Shown here one piece after another: positions 8,403 to 16,781 of a stretch of DNA of 64,000 nucleotides (position 1 is the first letter of the stretch; the number at the start of each line of letters is the position of its first letter). The translations under genes were made by a program, and so were the position numbers. The stretch is taken from NCBI RefSeq assembly GCF_003626635.1, contig NZ_RAZT01000008.1, positions 310,001-374,000 of the forward strand. Direction: 5' to 3'. The notes under the pieces are model-generated. The model was not told where the DNA came from. It was given only the letters and a program-made list of their open reading frames with translations, and searched no databases. This DNA comes from Micromonospora musae. Its GTDB lineage: Bacteria > Actinomycetota > Actinomycetes > Mycobacteriales > Micromonosporaceae.

Positions 8403-9578
8403 ATGGCTCAGCGGAACAGCTCGGGTCGCGGCGGGACTGCGACCAGGACCAGGCAGCGGGCGGGGAACCAGAGCCCGAACACACCAATGATCTCCGAGTC
8501 GGAGATCTCCCGGATGCGGGTGGACGACCTCCGCGGTCGGCTCCGCAAGTACGGCGTCTCGGGCATCAGCGCCCTGCGCAAGCCGGAGCTGGTGAAGGAG
8601 CTGGCGAGGGCGATGCGCGCGGGCGGTCGTGGCGGCGGGGCCGCACGCAAGGCCACCGGGCCGGCCGGCCGGGCCACCGGAACCCGCGCCGCGGGGCGGG
8701 CCTCGGCCACGAAGAAGGCGGCCGCCGGGCGGGCGGCCAAGGCGGCCTCCGGCCGCGCCCGGGCGGTACCCGCGAACAAGAGCGCGCCGGCGAAGAAGGC
8801 CGCCGTGAAGAAGGCCGCCGCGAAGCGGACGACGGCCGCCAAGAAGACGACGGCGGCGAAGAAGACGACGGCCGCCAAGCGGACCACCGCCGCGAAGAAG
8901 ACGACGGCGGCGGCCAAGAAGACGGCGGCGAAGAAGACGGCGGCCAAGAAGACCACGGCGAAGAAGACGACGGCGGCGAAGCGGGCTGCGCCGGCACGCA
9001 AGACGGTGGCTGCCACGAAGGCCGCCGCCACCCGCCGATCGGTTACGGCCCGGAAGACCGCGCCCGGGAAGAAGGCCGCGCCGGCCCGCAAGACCGCCGT
9101 CGCCCGGAAGACCGCGCCGGCCCGCAAGAGCACTGCCGCCCGGAAGGCCGCGCCGGCCCGCAAGAGCACCAGCCGGCCCGGTACGGCCGCGAAGGCGACG
9201 GGCGGCGGGCTCCGTACCGGACGCAGCACCTCTCGTTCGGCGCGTTCCTCGCAGGTCATCTCGTCACTGGCGGACCGGCCGGAGCGTCCGGGGCGCAGCC
9301 TGGTGACCAGCAACCACGAGGTGATCATGCGCTGGGCCCGGGAGCGCGGGGCGAAACCCGCCACCATCGCGGGTACCGAGCGGGCGGACCGGGTGTCGGT
9401 GCTCACGTTCAACATTCCGGGTTACCGGGAGAGCAGCCGGATCCGTGAGATCACCTGGGATGACTGGTTCCACACGTTCGACCTGCGGCGGCTGAACCTG
9501 ATCTACCAGGAGCAGATGCGCGACGGCCGGCAGAGCAACTTCTTCCGTACCGAGTCGCCGGACCGTGAGGACGGGTGA
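8403..9578 (+). CDS. Histone H1-like nucleoid protein with Rho_N domain and conserved C-terminal domain
   Basis: A 391-residue, very basic protein in three parts. Residues about 27 to 70 form a Rho N-terminal/SAP-like helical domain (ISESEISRMRVDDLRGRLRKYGVSGISALRKPELVKEL). Residues about 85 to 270 are a low-complexity tail of Lys/Ala/Thr triplets (KKTTAAKKTT, ARKTA) resembling eukaryotic histone H1 and actinobacterial HU-tail proteins. Residues about 295 to 391 are a folded domain (NHEVIMRWARERGAKPATIAGTE ... ITWDDWFHTFDLRRLNLIYQEQ ... QSNFFR) also seen in proteins often misannotated as glucan branching enzyme. The likely role is chromosome compaction or DNA/RNA binding. The Ala/Lys tract is prone to repeat-length change. 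Confidence 0.82.
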   Translation: MAQRNSSGRGGTATRTRQRAGNQSPNTPMISESEISRMRVDDLRGRLRKYGVSGISALRKPELVKELARAMRAGGRGGGAARKATGPAGRATGTRAAGRASATKKAAAGRAAKAASGRARAVPANKSAPAKKAAVKKAAAKRTTAAKKTTAAKKTTAAKRTTAAKKTTAAAKKTAAKKTAAKKTTAKKTTAAKRAAPARKTVAATKAAATRRSVTARKTAPGKKAAPARKTAVARKTAPARKSTAARKAAPARKSTSRPGTAAKATGGGLRTGRSTSRSARSSQVISSLADRPERPGRSLVTSNHEVIMRWARERGAKPATIAGTERADRVSVLTFNIPGYRESSRIREITWDDWFHTFDLRRLNLIYQEQMRDGRQSNFFRTESPDREDG

Positions 9579-9680
9579 CCCGGTTTGCGGGAATGCCCGA
9601 CGGGTATGCGCTGTTGCCAGAGAACGTGGCCCGGAGCAGCGACGACTGCGCGCTGTGACCGGCGGAACAGCCAGTTTGGG

Positions 9681-9709
9681 TTGAAACCGTAATCCGGGCG
9701 AATTAGCTT
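9681..9709 (+). promoter_or_regulatory. Orphan promoter-like sequence
   Basis: TTGAAA (9681-9686), 17 bases, TAGCTT (9704-9709). It sits in a locally AT-richer stretch with no gene directly downstream on that strand. Confidence 0.4.
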
Positions 9710-9901
9710 TATTGCGCCGCGCCACGCTTGGAAACGTTCGGGGGAGCGGCGGATCGATCAGATCCGCGCACCAGGCGAGGCGCGAGGGGACGGGTGGATC
9801 AACCGTTGGGGGACGGTGCCCACCTGTTTGGACCGGCGGCGCGAGCGGGCGACGCTTACGGGGGTGAGTGTTGCCCGCCGCCGCCGGCCCCACCAGTGCG
9901 C

Positions 9902-9938
9902 GAGTGCCCACCGCTGCCAGAGGGCGTGGTGGGCACTC
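9902..9938. terminator. Terminator hairpin downstream of the MFS gene
   Basis: GAGTGCCCACC (9902-9912) pairs with GGTGGGCACTC (9928-9938), 15-base loop. It lies 27 bases past the stop of the minus-strand transporter and could also end a plus-strand small RNA. Confidence 0.55.
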
Positions 9939-9964
9939 TGCGTCTCCTGCGTCACCTGTGACGT

Positions 9965-11296
9965 TCAGGCGATCCGGATCCGCTCGTCCGTCGGCTCCGC
10001 CCCGCCGGCCGGCGCCGGCTCTGCCGCCGGCACCACGCTCCGCCCGGACCCCGTACTGCGGACCAGCGCGGCGACGCGACGTTCCCGCGGCGGCCCCGCG
10101 AGCAGGTGACCGACCGCGGCGAGCAGGCCGAGTCCACCCACGACGAGCCAGTGGGCGGAGCCCAGGTACTGCAGGCTCACCCCGCCCAGCGTCGGCGCGA
10201 CGAACGACGCGGCGGGGAAGGTCAGGTAGAAGACCGACTGGTAGCGGGCGCGCAGCTCGGGCGGGGCCAGGTCGGCGTTGATCTGAGCGTTTGGTGGGGC
10301 CGCGAGCATCGAGCCGACCGTCCAGACGACGGCGGCGCCCAGATAGAACGCCAGTTGGTCGGCGAAGGTCAGCGCCCCGAAGCCGATCGCCATCAGCCCG
10401 GTGGAGACCGCGAGGACCACGGCCTTGCGACGCCGGTCGATCAGCCGGGGCACGAAGAGCTGGCCGAGCACGATCAGCGCGCCGCCGAGCGCCACCACCA
10501 GCCCGTACGCCGACGGTTCGAGGCCGTCCGCACGCATCGCCAGCGGCATGATCGTCGACGTCTGCATGGTCAGTACGGCCAGCACGAAGGTGAGCCCGAC
10601 GAAGGTCAGGAAGATCCGGTCGGTGAGCGCCGTGAGCAGTCCCGGGCGCCGGTCACCGGGCTGTGCCGTACCGGCCGGCAGGTCGACCCGCGGTGTCAGG
10701 GCGGGGCGACTCAGCGTCTCGGGCACCTTCCACGCGATGACCAGCGCGGTGGCGAGCGTCGCCCCCGCGTCGACCAGGAACAGCGCCAGGAAGCTCGCCT
10801 CGGCCAGTACGCCGGCGAGCAGCGAGGCCACCGCCATGCCCAGGTTGAACACCCAGAACTGCAGGTTGAACGCGCGGGAACGGCGCCGCTCCGGAACCAT
10901 GTCGACGATCGCCGCCACGAAGGCCGGGCTGGGCATCGAGTGCACCACCCCGACCAGCGCGGAGAGCACCGCGATGAGCAGCAGATGCCGGCTCAGGGCG
11001 AGGGCCACCATCAGGCCGGCGGTGATCAGATGAGCGGTGAGCAGGGTCGCGCGCCGCCCCCAGCGGTCGGCGAGCACGCCGCCGAGCAGCACCCCGACCG
11101 CCCCGCCGGCTCCGTACGCCCCGACCACCAGGCCGGCGAGCGCCGCGCTGGCACCCCTGGCCTCGGTGAGGTAGAGCGACAGGAAGAGCATCGCGAAGGC
11201 CCCGGCCCGGTTGATCAGGATGCCGGCCCAGAGGTACCAGAAGGTGGCGGGTAGGTCGCCTGCGGTCTCGTTCCACCAGCGCCGCAGGGGTTGCAC
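9965..11296 (-). CDS. MFS transporter (drug-efflux type), copy A
   Basis: A 443-residue major facilitator with twelve predicted membrane helices. The loop 2-3 signature is GGVLADRWGRRATLL, and a matching region DRRRKAVVLAV follows helix 8. The N terminus DLPATFWYLWAGILINRAGAF and the GQLFVPRLIDRR block are shared with the next gene, so the two are tandem paralogues. GTG start with GGAGG five bases upstream. Substrate unknown; the closest families are multidrug exporters. A CGGTT-N4-AACCG inverted repeat lies upstream at 11314-11327. Confidence 0.88.
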   Translation of the reverse strand: MQPLRRWWNETAGDLPATFWYLWAGILINRAGAFAMLFLSLYLTEARGASAALAGLVVGAYGAGGAVGVLLGGVLADRWGRRATLLTAHLITAGLMVALALSRHLLLIAVLSALVGVVHSMPSPAFVAAIVDMVPERRRSRAFNLQFWVFNLGMAVASLLAGVLAEASFLALFLVDAGATLATALVIAWKVPETLSRPALTPRVDLPAGTAQPGDRRPGLLTALTDRIFLTFVGLTFVLAVLTMQTSTIMPLAMRADGLEPSAYGLVVALGGALIVLGQLFVPRLIDRRRKAVVLAVSTGLMAIGFGALTFADQLAFYLGAAVVWTVGSMLAAPPNAQINADLAPPELRARYQSVFYLTFPAASFVAPTLGGVSLQYLGSAHWLVVGGLGLLAAVGHLLAGPPRERRVAALVRSTGSGRSVVPAAEPAPAGGAEPTDERIRIA

Positions 11297-11434
11297 CCGT
11301 CCTCCAGACAGTTCGGTTTGTTAACCGTTTCTGGCTGACCGTAGCGGAAGCTCGGTGACCGATCCGACCCGCGCCCGGCGCGCGGACGACGCCACCGGCG
11401 TCCGGCCCTCGATCACCGGCCGGGCCCGCCTCGG

Positions 11435-12751
11435 TCAGTTCGCGCGGGCCGGCTCGGCGGGGGAGATCGCCGCCGCCTCGGCGGCCTGCGGCGCGGGCGG
11501 CTCGATGACGGTGACCGGTTCGGTCGGCGTCGCGACGGAGCGCAGCGCGACGGCCCGCCGCTCCCGGGCCGGGCCGGAGATCAGGTGCGCGACGGCCATC
11601 GCCCCGCCGAGGATCGCGCAGCCCACCCAGAGCGTGCTGTTGCCGGCGTGCTCGCGGATCAGCCCCCCGAGGATCGGGGCGGCGGCACCGGCGATCTGCC
11701 AGGAGAGGGAGAAGACCCCCTGGTATCGGCCGCGCAGTTCGCCCGGGGAGAGCTCGGCGATCAGGGTCGCGTTGGAGGGGGACTGGAGCATCTCGCCGAG
11801 CGTCCAGATCAGCACGGTGAGCCCGTAGAACCAGGCGGCTTCGGCGAACGCGGTGAGGCCGAAACCGACGCCGGTCACCAGGGCGGCCAGGGCGAGCACG
11901 TGCGACCGGCTCCGACCCCGGATGAGCCGGGGCACGAAGAGCTGACCCACCACGATCAGTACGCCGTTGAGCGCGATCACCGTGCCGTACGTCGCGGGGC
12001 TCAGCCCGGAGTCGCCCATCGCGATCGGCAGCATCGAGATGTGCTGGAGGAAGATCAGCGCGGCGAAGAGGTTGAGCGCCACGAAGCCGAGGAAGACCCG
12101 GTCGGCGAGGATGGTCCGCAGGGCGCCCGTCGGCGCCGCGGCGCCCTTGCTGACCGGCCGGGCCCGGCGGGTCTCGCCGACCCGGGTGAAGATGATCAGC
12201 GCGGTGACCAGCGTGGTCGCCGCATCGATGATGAACAGCAGCAGGTATCCGGCCTGGGCGGCGAAGCCGGCGAGCACCGCCGCGCTGGCGAAGCCGAGGT
12301 TGATCGCCCAGTAGTTGAGCGAGAAGGCCCGCAGCCGGTCCTTCTCCGGCACCACGTCGATCATCATGGCGCCGAACGCCGGGCGGGCCGCCTCGGCGAA
12401 CGCGCCGAGCAGCAGGGCGCCCAGGGCGACCGCCCAGAGCGGCCGGGCCAGGCCGAGCGCGAGCATCATGACGGCCCCGCCGAGCTGCGCGGTGAAGAGG
12501 GTGGGCCGTCGTCCCCAGCGGTCGGCGAGCGTACCGCCGATCGTGGTGCCGACCGCGCCGCCGACGCCCCAGAGTCCGATGACCAGGCCGGCCTGGGAGG
12601 CCGAGAAGCCGCGTTCCTGGGTCAGGTAGATGGCGAGGAAGACCAGTACGAAGGAGCCGAGCCGGTTGATCAGGGTGCCGGTCCAGAGGTACCAGAACCG
12701 TGCCGGGAGCCCGCCCGCCGTGTCCTGAAACCAGCCGCGCACCGTCCGCAT
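11435..12751 (-). CDS. MFS transporter (drug-efflux type), copy B
   Basis: A 438-residue MFS protein with twelve helices, paralogous to the neighbouring transporter: LPARFWYLWTGTLINRLGSF at the N terminus, GGTLADRWGRRPTLF in loop 2-3, GQLFVPRLIRGRSR mid-protein and ELRGRYQGVFSLSWQIAGAAAPILGG late. The C-terminal tail is Pro/Ala-rich and cytoplasmic. It lies 138 bases upstream of copy A on the same strand, so the pair may be co-transcribed. The pair interrupts the mshA to gpmA order otherwise conserved with mycobacteria, and may have been inserted. Substrate not inferable. Confidence 0.88.
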   Translation of the reverse strand: MRTVRGWFQDTAGGLPARFWYLWTGTLINRLGSFVLVFLAIYLTQERGFSASQAGLVIGLWGVGGAVGTTIGGTLADRWGRRPTLFTAQLGGAVMMLALGLARPLWAVALGALLLGAFAEAARPAFGAMMIDVVPEKDRLRAFSLNYWAINLGFASAAVLAGFAAQAGYLLLFIIDAATTLVTALIIFTRVGETRRARPVSKGAAAPTGALRTILADRVFLGFVALNLFAALIFLQHISMLPIAMGDSGLSPATYGTVIALNGVLIVVGQLFVPRLIRGRSRSHVLALAALVTGVGFGLTAFAEAAWFYGLTVLIWTLGEMLQSPSNATLIAELSPGELRGRYQGVFSLSWQIAGAAAPILGGLIREHAGNSTLWVGCAILGGAMAVAHLISGPARERRAVALRSVATPTEPVTVIEPPAPQAAEAAAISPAEPARAN

Positions 12752-12768
12752 CCGCTACCGCCCCGTGT

Positions 12769-12802
12769 TTGTAATGACCGACCCAACTCAAACGCCTTAC
12801 AA
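12769..12802. promoter_or_regulatory. Inverted repeat upstream of MFS copy B
   Basis: TTGTAA (12769-12774) and TTACAA (12797-12802) are separated by 22 bases just ahead of the minus-strand MFS start, in an AT-richer patch. They could be operator half-sites. Confidence 0.35.
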
Positions 12803-12903
12803 CCTAGTGGCCGCCCGGCGGCCCGGTCATCAGCTTTTCCACGTGGTGGTCGTCACGACGGGTCCCGGCATGTCCGCCTGCGACGTGCGGCAGGATGATC
12901 CGC

Positions 12904-13671
12904 ATGACTGCGAGTGAGGGCCCCACCGTCGGGACGCTGGTCCTGCTGCGCCACGGCGAGAGCGACTGGAACGCCAAGAACCTCTTCACCGGCTGGGTGG
13001 ACGTAGACCTGACGGCCAAGGGGGAGACCGAGGCGCGGCGCGGCGGTGAGCTGCTCCGCGAACACAACCTGCTGCCGGACGTGGTGCACACGAGCGTGCT
13101 GCGCCGGGCGATCCGCACCGCGGAGCTGGCGCTGAGCGCCGCCGACCGGCACTGGATCGCGGTGCGCCGGTCGTGGCGGCTCAACGAGCGGCACTACGGC
13201 GCCCTGCAGGGCAAGAACAAGAAGCAGACCCTCGACGAGTACGGCGAGGAGCAGTTCATGCTCTGGCGGCGCTCGTACGACACCCCGCCGCCGCCCATCG
13301 ACGACAACGACGAGTGGTCCCAGGTCGGCGACCCCCGCTACGCGCTGCTGCCCACCGAGCTGATGCCGCGTACCGAGTGCCTCAAGGATGTGGTGGAGCG
13401 GATGCTCCCGTACTGGTACGACTCGATCGTGCCGGACATCCTGGCCGGCCGTACGGTGCTGGTGGCCGCGCACGGGAACTCGCTGCGCGCGCTGGTGAAG
13501 CACCTCGACCAGATCTCCGACGACGCGATCGCCAAGCTCAACATCCCGACCGGCATCCCGCTCCGGTACGACCTGGACCCGAACCTGCGTCCACAGGTCC
13601 TCGGCGGGTCGTACCTCGACCCGGAGGCCGCCAAGGCAGCCGCGGCAGCGGTCGCCAACCAGGGCCGCTGA
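12904..13671 (+). CDS. gpmA: 2,3-bisphosphoglycerate-dependent phosphoglycerate mutase
   Basis: A 255-residue dPGM that interconverts 3- and 2-phosphoglycerate in glycolysis. The phosphohistidine motif is [10 protein letters not shown], the second catalytic block is [14 protein letters not shown], and the C-terminal His is in [25 protein letters not shown] is typical of the family. The ATG at 12904 has AGGA upstream; an ATG at 12895 is also in frame. The position just before senX3-regX3 matches gpm1 (Rv0489) in M. tuberculosis. Confidence 0.97.
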   Translation: MTASEGPTVGTLVLLRHGESDWNAKNLFTGWVDVDLTAKGETEARRGGELLREHNLLPDVVHTSVLRRAIRTAELALSAADRHWIAVRRSWRLNERHYGALQGKNKKQTLDEYGEEQFMLWRRSYDTPPPPIDDNDEWSQVGDPRYALLPTELMPRTECLKDVVERMLPYWYDSIVPDILAGRTVLVAAHGNSLRALVKHLDQISDDAIAKLNIPTGIPLRYDLDPNLRPQVLGGSYLDPEAAKAAAAAVANQGR

Positions 13672-13687
13672 GCCGGACCAGCGCGCG

Positions 13688-13720
13688 AACGGGCCCCTGC
13701 CGCACGGTAGGGGCCCGTTT
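13688..13720. terminator. Intrinsic terminator between gpmA and phoU
   Basis: AACGGGCCCCT (13688-13698) pairs with AGGGGCCCGTT (13709-13719), followed by a T on the plus strand. It lies between convergent genes and can serve both. Confidence 0.8.
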
Positions 13721-13739
13721 CGCCACTCAGGTTCGCGGC

Positions 13740-14393
13740 TCAGGCGGTGGGCGGGGTCTGCTCGCCGGTGATCAGGTAGAACACGTGCTCGCCGACGTTC
13801 ACCGCGTGGTCGGCGAAACGCTCGTAGTAGCGGCCGAGCAGGGTGGCGTCGATCGCGGTCTCCACGCCGTACGGCCAGTCATCGCCGAGCACCACGCCGA
13901 AGAGCCCCTTGTGCAGCTCGTCCATCGCGTCGTCGTCGCGGTCGAGCTCGGCGGCGATGTCGGCGTCGGGCTTGGCCAGCACCGAGGCGATCTTCCCGGC
14001 CATCCGGTCGGCGGTCGAGTCCATGTCCGTGAAGATCTGGCGCAGCTCGGCCGGTACGGCGGGCGAGGGGTGCCGGCGCAGCGCGGTCTTCGCCACGTGC
14101 TCGGCCAGGTCGCCCATCCGCTCCAGGTCGGCGGCGACGTGCAGGGCGGTGATCATGGCACGCAGGTCGGAGGCGACCGGTGCCTGGCGGGCCAGCAGGT
14201 CGCTGACCCGCTCCTCGACGTGCCGGTAGAGGCCGTCGATCTCGGCGTCCCGCTCGACGACCGTCTCGGCCGCCTGCCGGTCGGCGGTGAGCAGGGCCCG
14301 GGTAGCCTGCCGCATGGCGGACCGGACTCCCTCGGCCATGTCCACCAACAACTGGCTTACGAGGTGTAGATCGGCCCGGAACTCGTCGCGCAT
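13740..14393 (-). CDS. phoU: Phosphate signalling protein PhoU
   Basis: A 217-residue all-helical protein with two PhoU repeats. Each has the acidic metal-binding signature: one around ALHVAADLERMGDLAEHVAK and one around LLGRYYERFADHAVNVGEHV. PhoU links the Pst transporter to the PhoR-type kinase and damps signalling when phosphate is plentiful. The start at 14393 (MRDEFRADLH) is the conserved one. The gene is divergent from senX3-regX3, as phoU is from phoR-phoP in Streptomyces; mycobacteria keep phoU elsewhere. Confidence 0.96.
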   Translation of the reverse strand: MRDEFRADLHLVSQLLVDMAEGVRSAMRQATRALLTADRQAAETVVERDAEIDGLYRHVEERVSDLLARQAPVASDLRAMITALHVAADLERMGDLAEHVAKTALRRHPSPAVPAELRQIFTDMDSTADRMAGKIASVLAKPDADIAAELDRDDDAMDELHKGLFGVVLGDDWPYGVETAIDATLLGRYYERFADHAVNVGEHVFYLITGEQTPPTA

Positions 14394-14482
14394 TGTCACG
14401 TCCTGTGGGGGTCGAGGCCGGCCGAAGCCGGCGCAGGATTGAGCGGTGTGCCGACCACGGTAGGGCGCACGGGCGGACCCGG

Positions 14483-14499
14483 AATGAACCACGGTGAAC
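14483..14499 (-). promoter_or_regulatory. PHO-box-like direct repeat
   Basis: Read on the minus strand, GTTCACC (14493-14499) and GTTCATT (14483-14489) form two direct-repeat units 10 bases apart, close to the PhoP/RegX3 box (GTTCACC units every 11 bases). They lie about 90 bases upstream of phoU. A separate inverted repeat CGGTTAC/GTAACCG sits at 14509-14534. Confidence 0.55.
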
Positions 14500-14581
14500 G
14501 ACGCCCGACGGTTACGTAAATTTTGCCGTAACCGAGCCTGATTCATCCCTTTCTGGGCGGTAGCCAGGTTAACAATGACCC

Positions 14582-14587
14582 TACGAT
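14582..14587 (+). promoter_or_regulatory. -10 element for leaderless senX3
   Basis: TACGAT ends six bases before the GTG start of senX3. There is no consensus -35, as expected for a promoter that needs an activator. Confidence 0.4.
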
Positions 14588-14593
14588 CGCCAG

Positions 14594-15877
14594 GTGGAAT
14601 GGGCGGTGGCGGTCGTGGTGGCCGTAGCGCTGGCGACCGGAGTGGTCGTCGGCATCTTCCTGCCCGGGATCCGGTCGAGGTGGAGCAGCCGCGACAAGTC
14701 GACGGGGGGCGGCAGTTCCCTCGTGAGCAGGGGGAGGCCCGCGATAGCCGACGATCCGCAGGCTGGGCTCGGCCGCCGTACGATCGACTCCCTCCGAGCC
14801 GGCGTCGTCGTGCTGGATCCGGACGACGTTCCCGTTCTGGTCAATCCCGCCGCGCGGGCGATGGGTCTGTTGCGCACTGGCGCCAGCCCGGGCTCGATAG
14901 CGGCGCACCCACTGATTCGTACCCTCGCCGGTCAGGTGCGGCGGACGGGCATCCGGCGCGAGATCGAGCTGGACCTGCCCCGAGGCCGCGACAACGCGGG
15001 GGAGAACCCGCTCGGCGTGCACCTGAGGGCGATGGGGGTCGGCGGCGGCTACATCGCCGTCGAGGCCGCCGACGTGACCGAGTCGCACCGGCTGGCCCGG
15101 GTGCGGCGCGACTTCGTGGCCAACGTCAGCCATGAGCTGAAGACGCCGATCGGCGCGCTGCAGCTGCTGGCCGAGGCGCTGCTCGACGCCACGGAGCCGG
15201 CCACCGACGTCGCGCCGGACCTGTCCGAGGACCTGGTCGCCGCCCGTCGCTTCGCCGAGCGCATCCAGCACGAATCCACCCGGCTCGGCCGGTTGGTGCA
15301 GGAACTGCTCGAACTGACCCGCCTGCAGGGGGCCGAGCCACAGCCGGCGCCCGAGCCGGTCTCGGTGGACTGGGTGATCGCCGAGGTCGCCGACCGTACG
15401 CGCACCACGGCCTCCGCCCGCGAGATCGAGGTGCTGGCGGACGGCGAACGCGGTCTCACCGTCTACGGCAGCGACAGCCAGCTCGCCACCGCCGTGGCGA
15501 ACCTGGTGGAGAACGCGATCAACTACTCGGCAGACGGCACGAAGGTGCGGATCGAGACGCGTCGTGGCGAGGAACACGTCGAGATCGCCGTCACCGACCA
15601 GGGCATCGGCATCGCCCCCACGGACGTCGACCGGATCTTCGAGCGCTTCTACCGAGCCGACCAGGCGCGTTCCCGCTCCACCGGGGGGACGGGGCTGGGG
15701 CTGGCCATCGTGAAACACATCGCGAGCAACCATGGCGGACGGGTCGATGTGTCGAGCACTCTTGGTGGTGGGTCGACGTTCACCCTCCGGCTGCCCGCTC
15801 GTCCCCCGGAAGACCTTCTGACGACACTACCGGGGGCTGGGATCGAGTCCGGTTCACCCGAACTTCGGCAGGTCTGA
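14594..15877 (+). CDS. senX3: SenX3/PhoR-type sensor histidine kinase
   Basis: A 427-residue membrane kinase for phosphate-limitation sensing. Residues 3-22 form the only obvious membrane helix. A divergent PAS-like region (about 60-165) contains LRAGVVVLDPDDVPVLVNPAARAMG. The HisKA motif FVANVSHELKTP places the phospho-His near residue 180. The ATPase domain has the N box NLVENAINYSA, G1 DQGIGIAP, F box FERFYRADQARS and G2 GGTGLGLAIVKHI. The GTG start lies six bases after TACGAT, suggesting a leaderless mRNA. It forms an operon with regX3 22 bases downstream. Confidence 0.95.
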   Translation: MEWAVAVVVAVALATGVVVGIFLPGIRSRWSSRDKSTGGGSSLVSRGRPAIADDPQAGLGRRTIDSLRAGVVVLDPDDVPVLVNPAARAMGLLRTGASPGSIAAHPLIRTLAGQVRRTGIRREIELDLPRGRDNAGENPLGVHLRAMGVGGGYIAVEAADVTESHRLARVRRDFVANVSHELKTPIGALQLLAEALLDATEPATDVAPDLSEDLVAARRFAERIQHESTRLGRLVQELLELTRLQGAEPQPAPEPVSVDWVIAEVADRTRTTASAREIEVLADGERGLTVYGSDSQLATAVANLVENAINYSADGTKVRIETRRGEEHVEIAVTDQGIGIAPTDVDRIFERFYRADQARSRSTGGTGLGLAIVKHIASNHGGRVDVSSTLGGGSTFTLRLPARPPEDLLTTLPGAGIESGSPELRQV

Positions 15878-15899
15878 CAGCAATGGAAAGGAACACCCG

Positions 15900-16583
15900 T
15901 TGAGCCGCGTACTGGTGGTCGAGGACGAGGAGTCGTTCTCCGACGCCCTGTCCTACATGCTCCGCAAGGAGGGTTTCGAGGTCTCGGTCGCCGCGACGGG
16001 CCCGTCGGCCCTGACCGAGTTCGACCGGACCGGAGCCGACATCGTGCTGCTCGACCTGATGCTGCCCGAAATGTCGGGTACTGAGGTCTGCCGGCAGCTC
16101 CGGCAGCGCTCGCACGTGCCGATCATCATGGTCACCGCGCGGGACAGCGAGATCGACAAGGTCGTCGGCCTGGAGATCGGGGCGGACGACTACGTCACCA
16201 AGCCCTACTCGCCGCGCGAACTGGTGGCCCGGATCCGTGCCGTCCTGCGCCGGCAGACGCCCGAGGCAGCCGAGTCGGGCACCCCGACGCTGGCGGCCGG
16301 CCCGGTCCGGATGGACATCGAGCGGCACGTGGTGACCGTGGACGGCGGCGGGGTGCAGCTCCCGCTCAAGGAGTTCGAGCTCCTGGAGCTGCTGCTGCGC
16401 AACGCCGGCCGGGTGCTCACCCGGGGGCAGCTCATCGACCGGGTCTGGGGTGCCGACTACGTCGGCGACACCAAGACCCTGGACGTGCACGTCAAGCGAC
16501 TCCGCTCCAAGATCGAGCCGGAGCCGTCCGCGCCGCGCTACATCGTCACGGTGCGGGGCCTGGGCTACAAGTTCGAGCCCTGA
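15900..16583 (+). CDS. regX3: RegX3/PhoP-type response regulator
   Basis: A 227-residue OmpR-class regulator. The receiver has acidic EDEE at 8-11, phosphoacceptor Asp52 in LLDLMLPEMSG, Thr in VTARD and Lys in YVTKPYSPREL. The winged helix (about 135-227) has LPLKEFELLELLLRNAGRVLTRGQLIDRVWG and ends RYIVTVRGLGYKFEP. The start is TTG, supported by GGAAAGGA eight bases upstream. It is partner of senX3 and likely binds the PHO-box-like repeat in the phoU-senX3 gap. Confidence 0.96.
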   Translation: MSRVLVVEDEESFSDALSYMLRKEGFEVSVAATGPSALTEFDRTGADIVLLDLMLPEMSGTEVCRQLRQRSHVPIIMVTARDSEIDKVVGLEIGADDYVTKPYSPRELVARIRAVLRRQTPEAAESGTPTLAAGPVRMDIERHVVTVDGGGVQLPLKEFELLELLLRNAGRVLTRGQLIDRVWGADYVGDTKTLDVHVKRLRSKIEPEPSAPRYIVTVRGLGYKFEP

Positions 16584-16667
16584 TCGGCGGAGGCGAACGG
16601 GGGACGCCCCAGGTTGCGCGGGCCGCAAACCGGACACGGTTCGCCAATCACCCCAGTCGCGATCGGT

Positions 16668-16741
16668 GATCGACTCCGGTTCCTTGAAGTCGGGGCATCA
16701 CGCGGCCGGGACACCCCGACATCAAGGAAACCGAGTCGATC
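16668..16741. repeat. Large imperfect palindrome (REP-like element)
   Basis: The left arm starts GATCGACTCCGGTTCC and the right arm, read in reverse complement, starts GATCGACTCGGTTTCC. About 28 of 33 positions pair, separated by about 10 bases. The size and intergenic position suggest a dispersed palindromic element, possibly also acting as the regX3 terminator. Confidence 0.7.
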
Positions 16742-16781
16742 AACCGGCGCGCGCCGTGCCGGGCTGAGCAGGTACACCCTA

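Larger units (their letters stand above)
9579..9964. other. Intergenic region between convergent genes; possible small RNA
   Basis: This 386-base gap holds no convincing protein gene. It contains a promoter-like sequence on the plus strand at 9681-9709 and a hairpin at 9902-9938, enclosing about 200 bases of structured-looking GC-rich sequence. Short open frames exist but lack ribosome binding sites and sensible composition. Confidence 0.4.

Noticed and set aside
9720-9900. Possible c-di-AMP (ydaO) riboswitch
   Set aside because: Some GGGGA and ACGGGTG strings resemble it, but the core could not be aligned and no cell-wall hydrolase gene follows on that strand.
9728-9961. Short plus-strand ORF of 77 codons
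   Set aside because: No ribosome binding site, unnatural composition (PPPPAPP, RRGARGR) and an overlap with the terminator hairpin; the interval fits a non-coding RNA better, if anything.
10653-12791. 712-codon minus-strand frame spanning both MFS genes
   Set aside because: It runs in a different frame through two well-defined transporters, is Arg/Gly/Pro-rich and has no recognisable domain.
15851-15863. PHO-box-like GGTTCACCCG at the end of senX3
   Set aside because: A single unit lying within coding sequence with no second repeat; probably chance.
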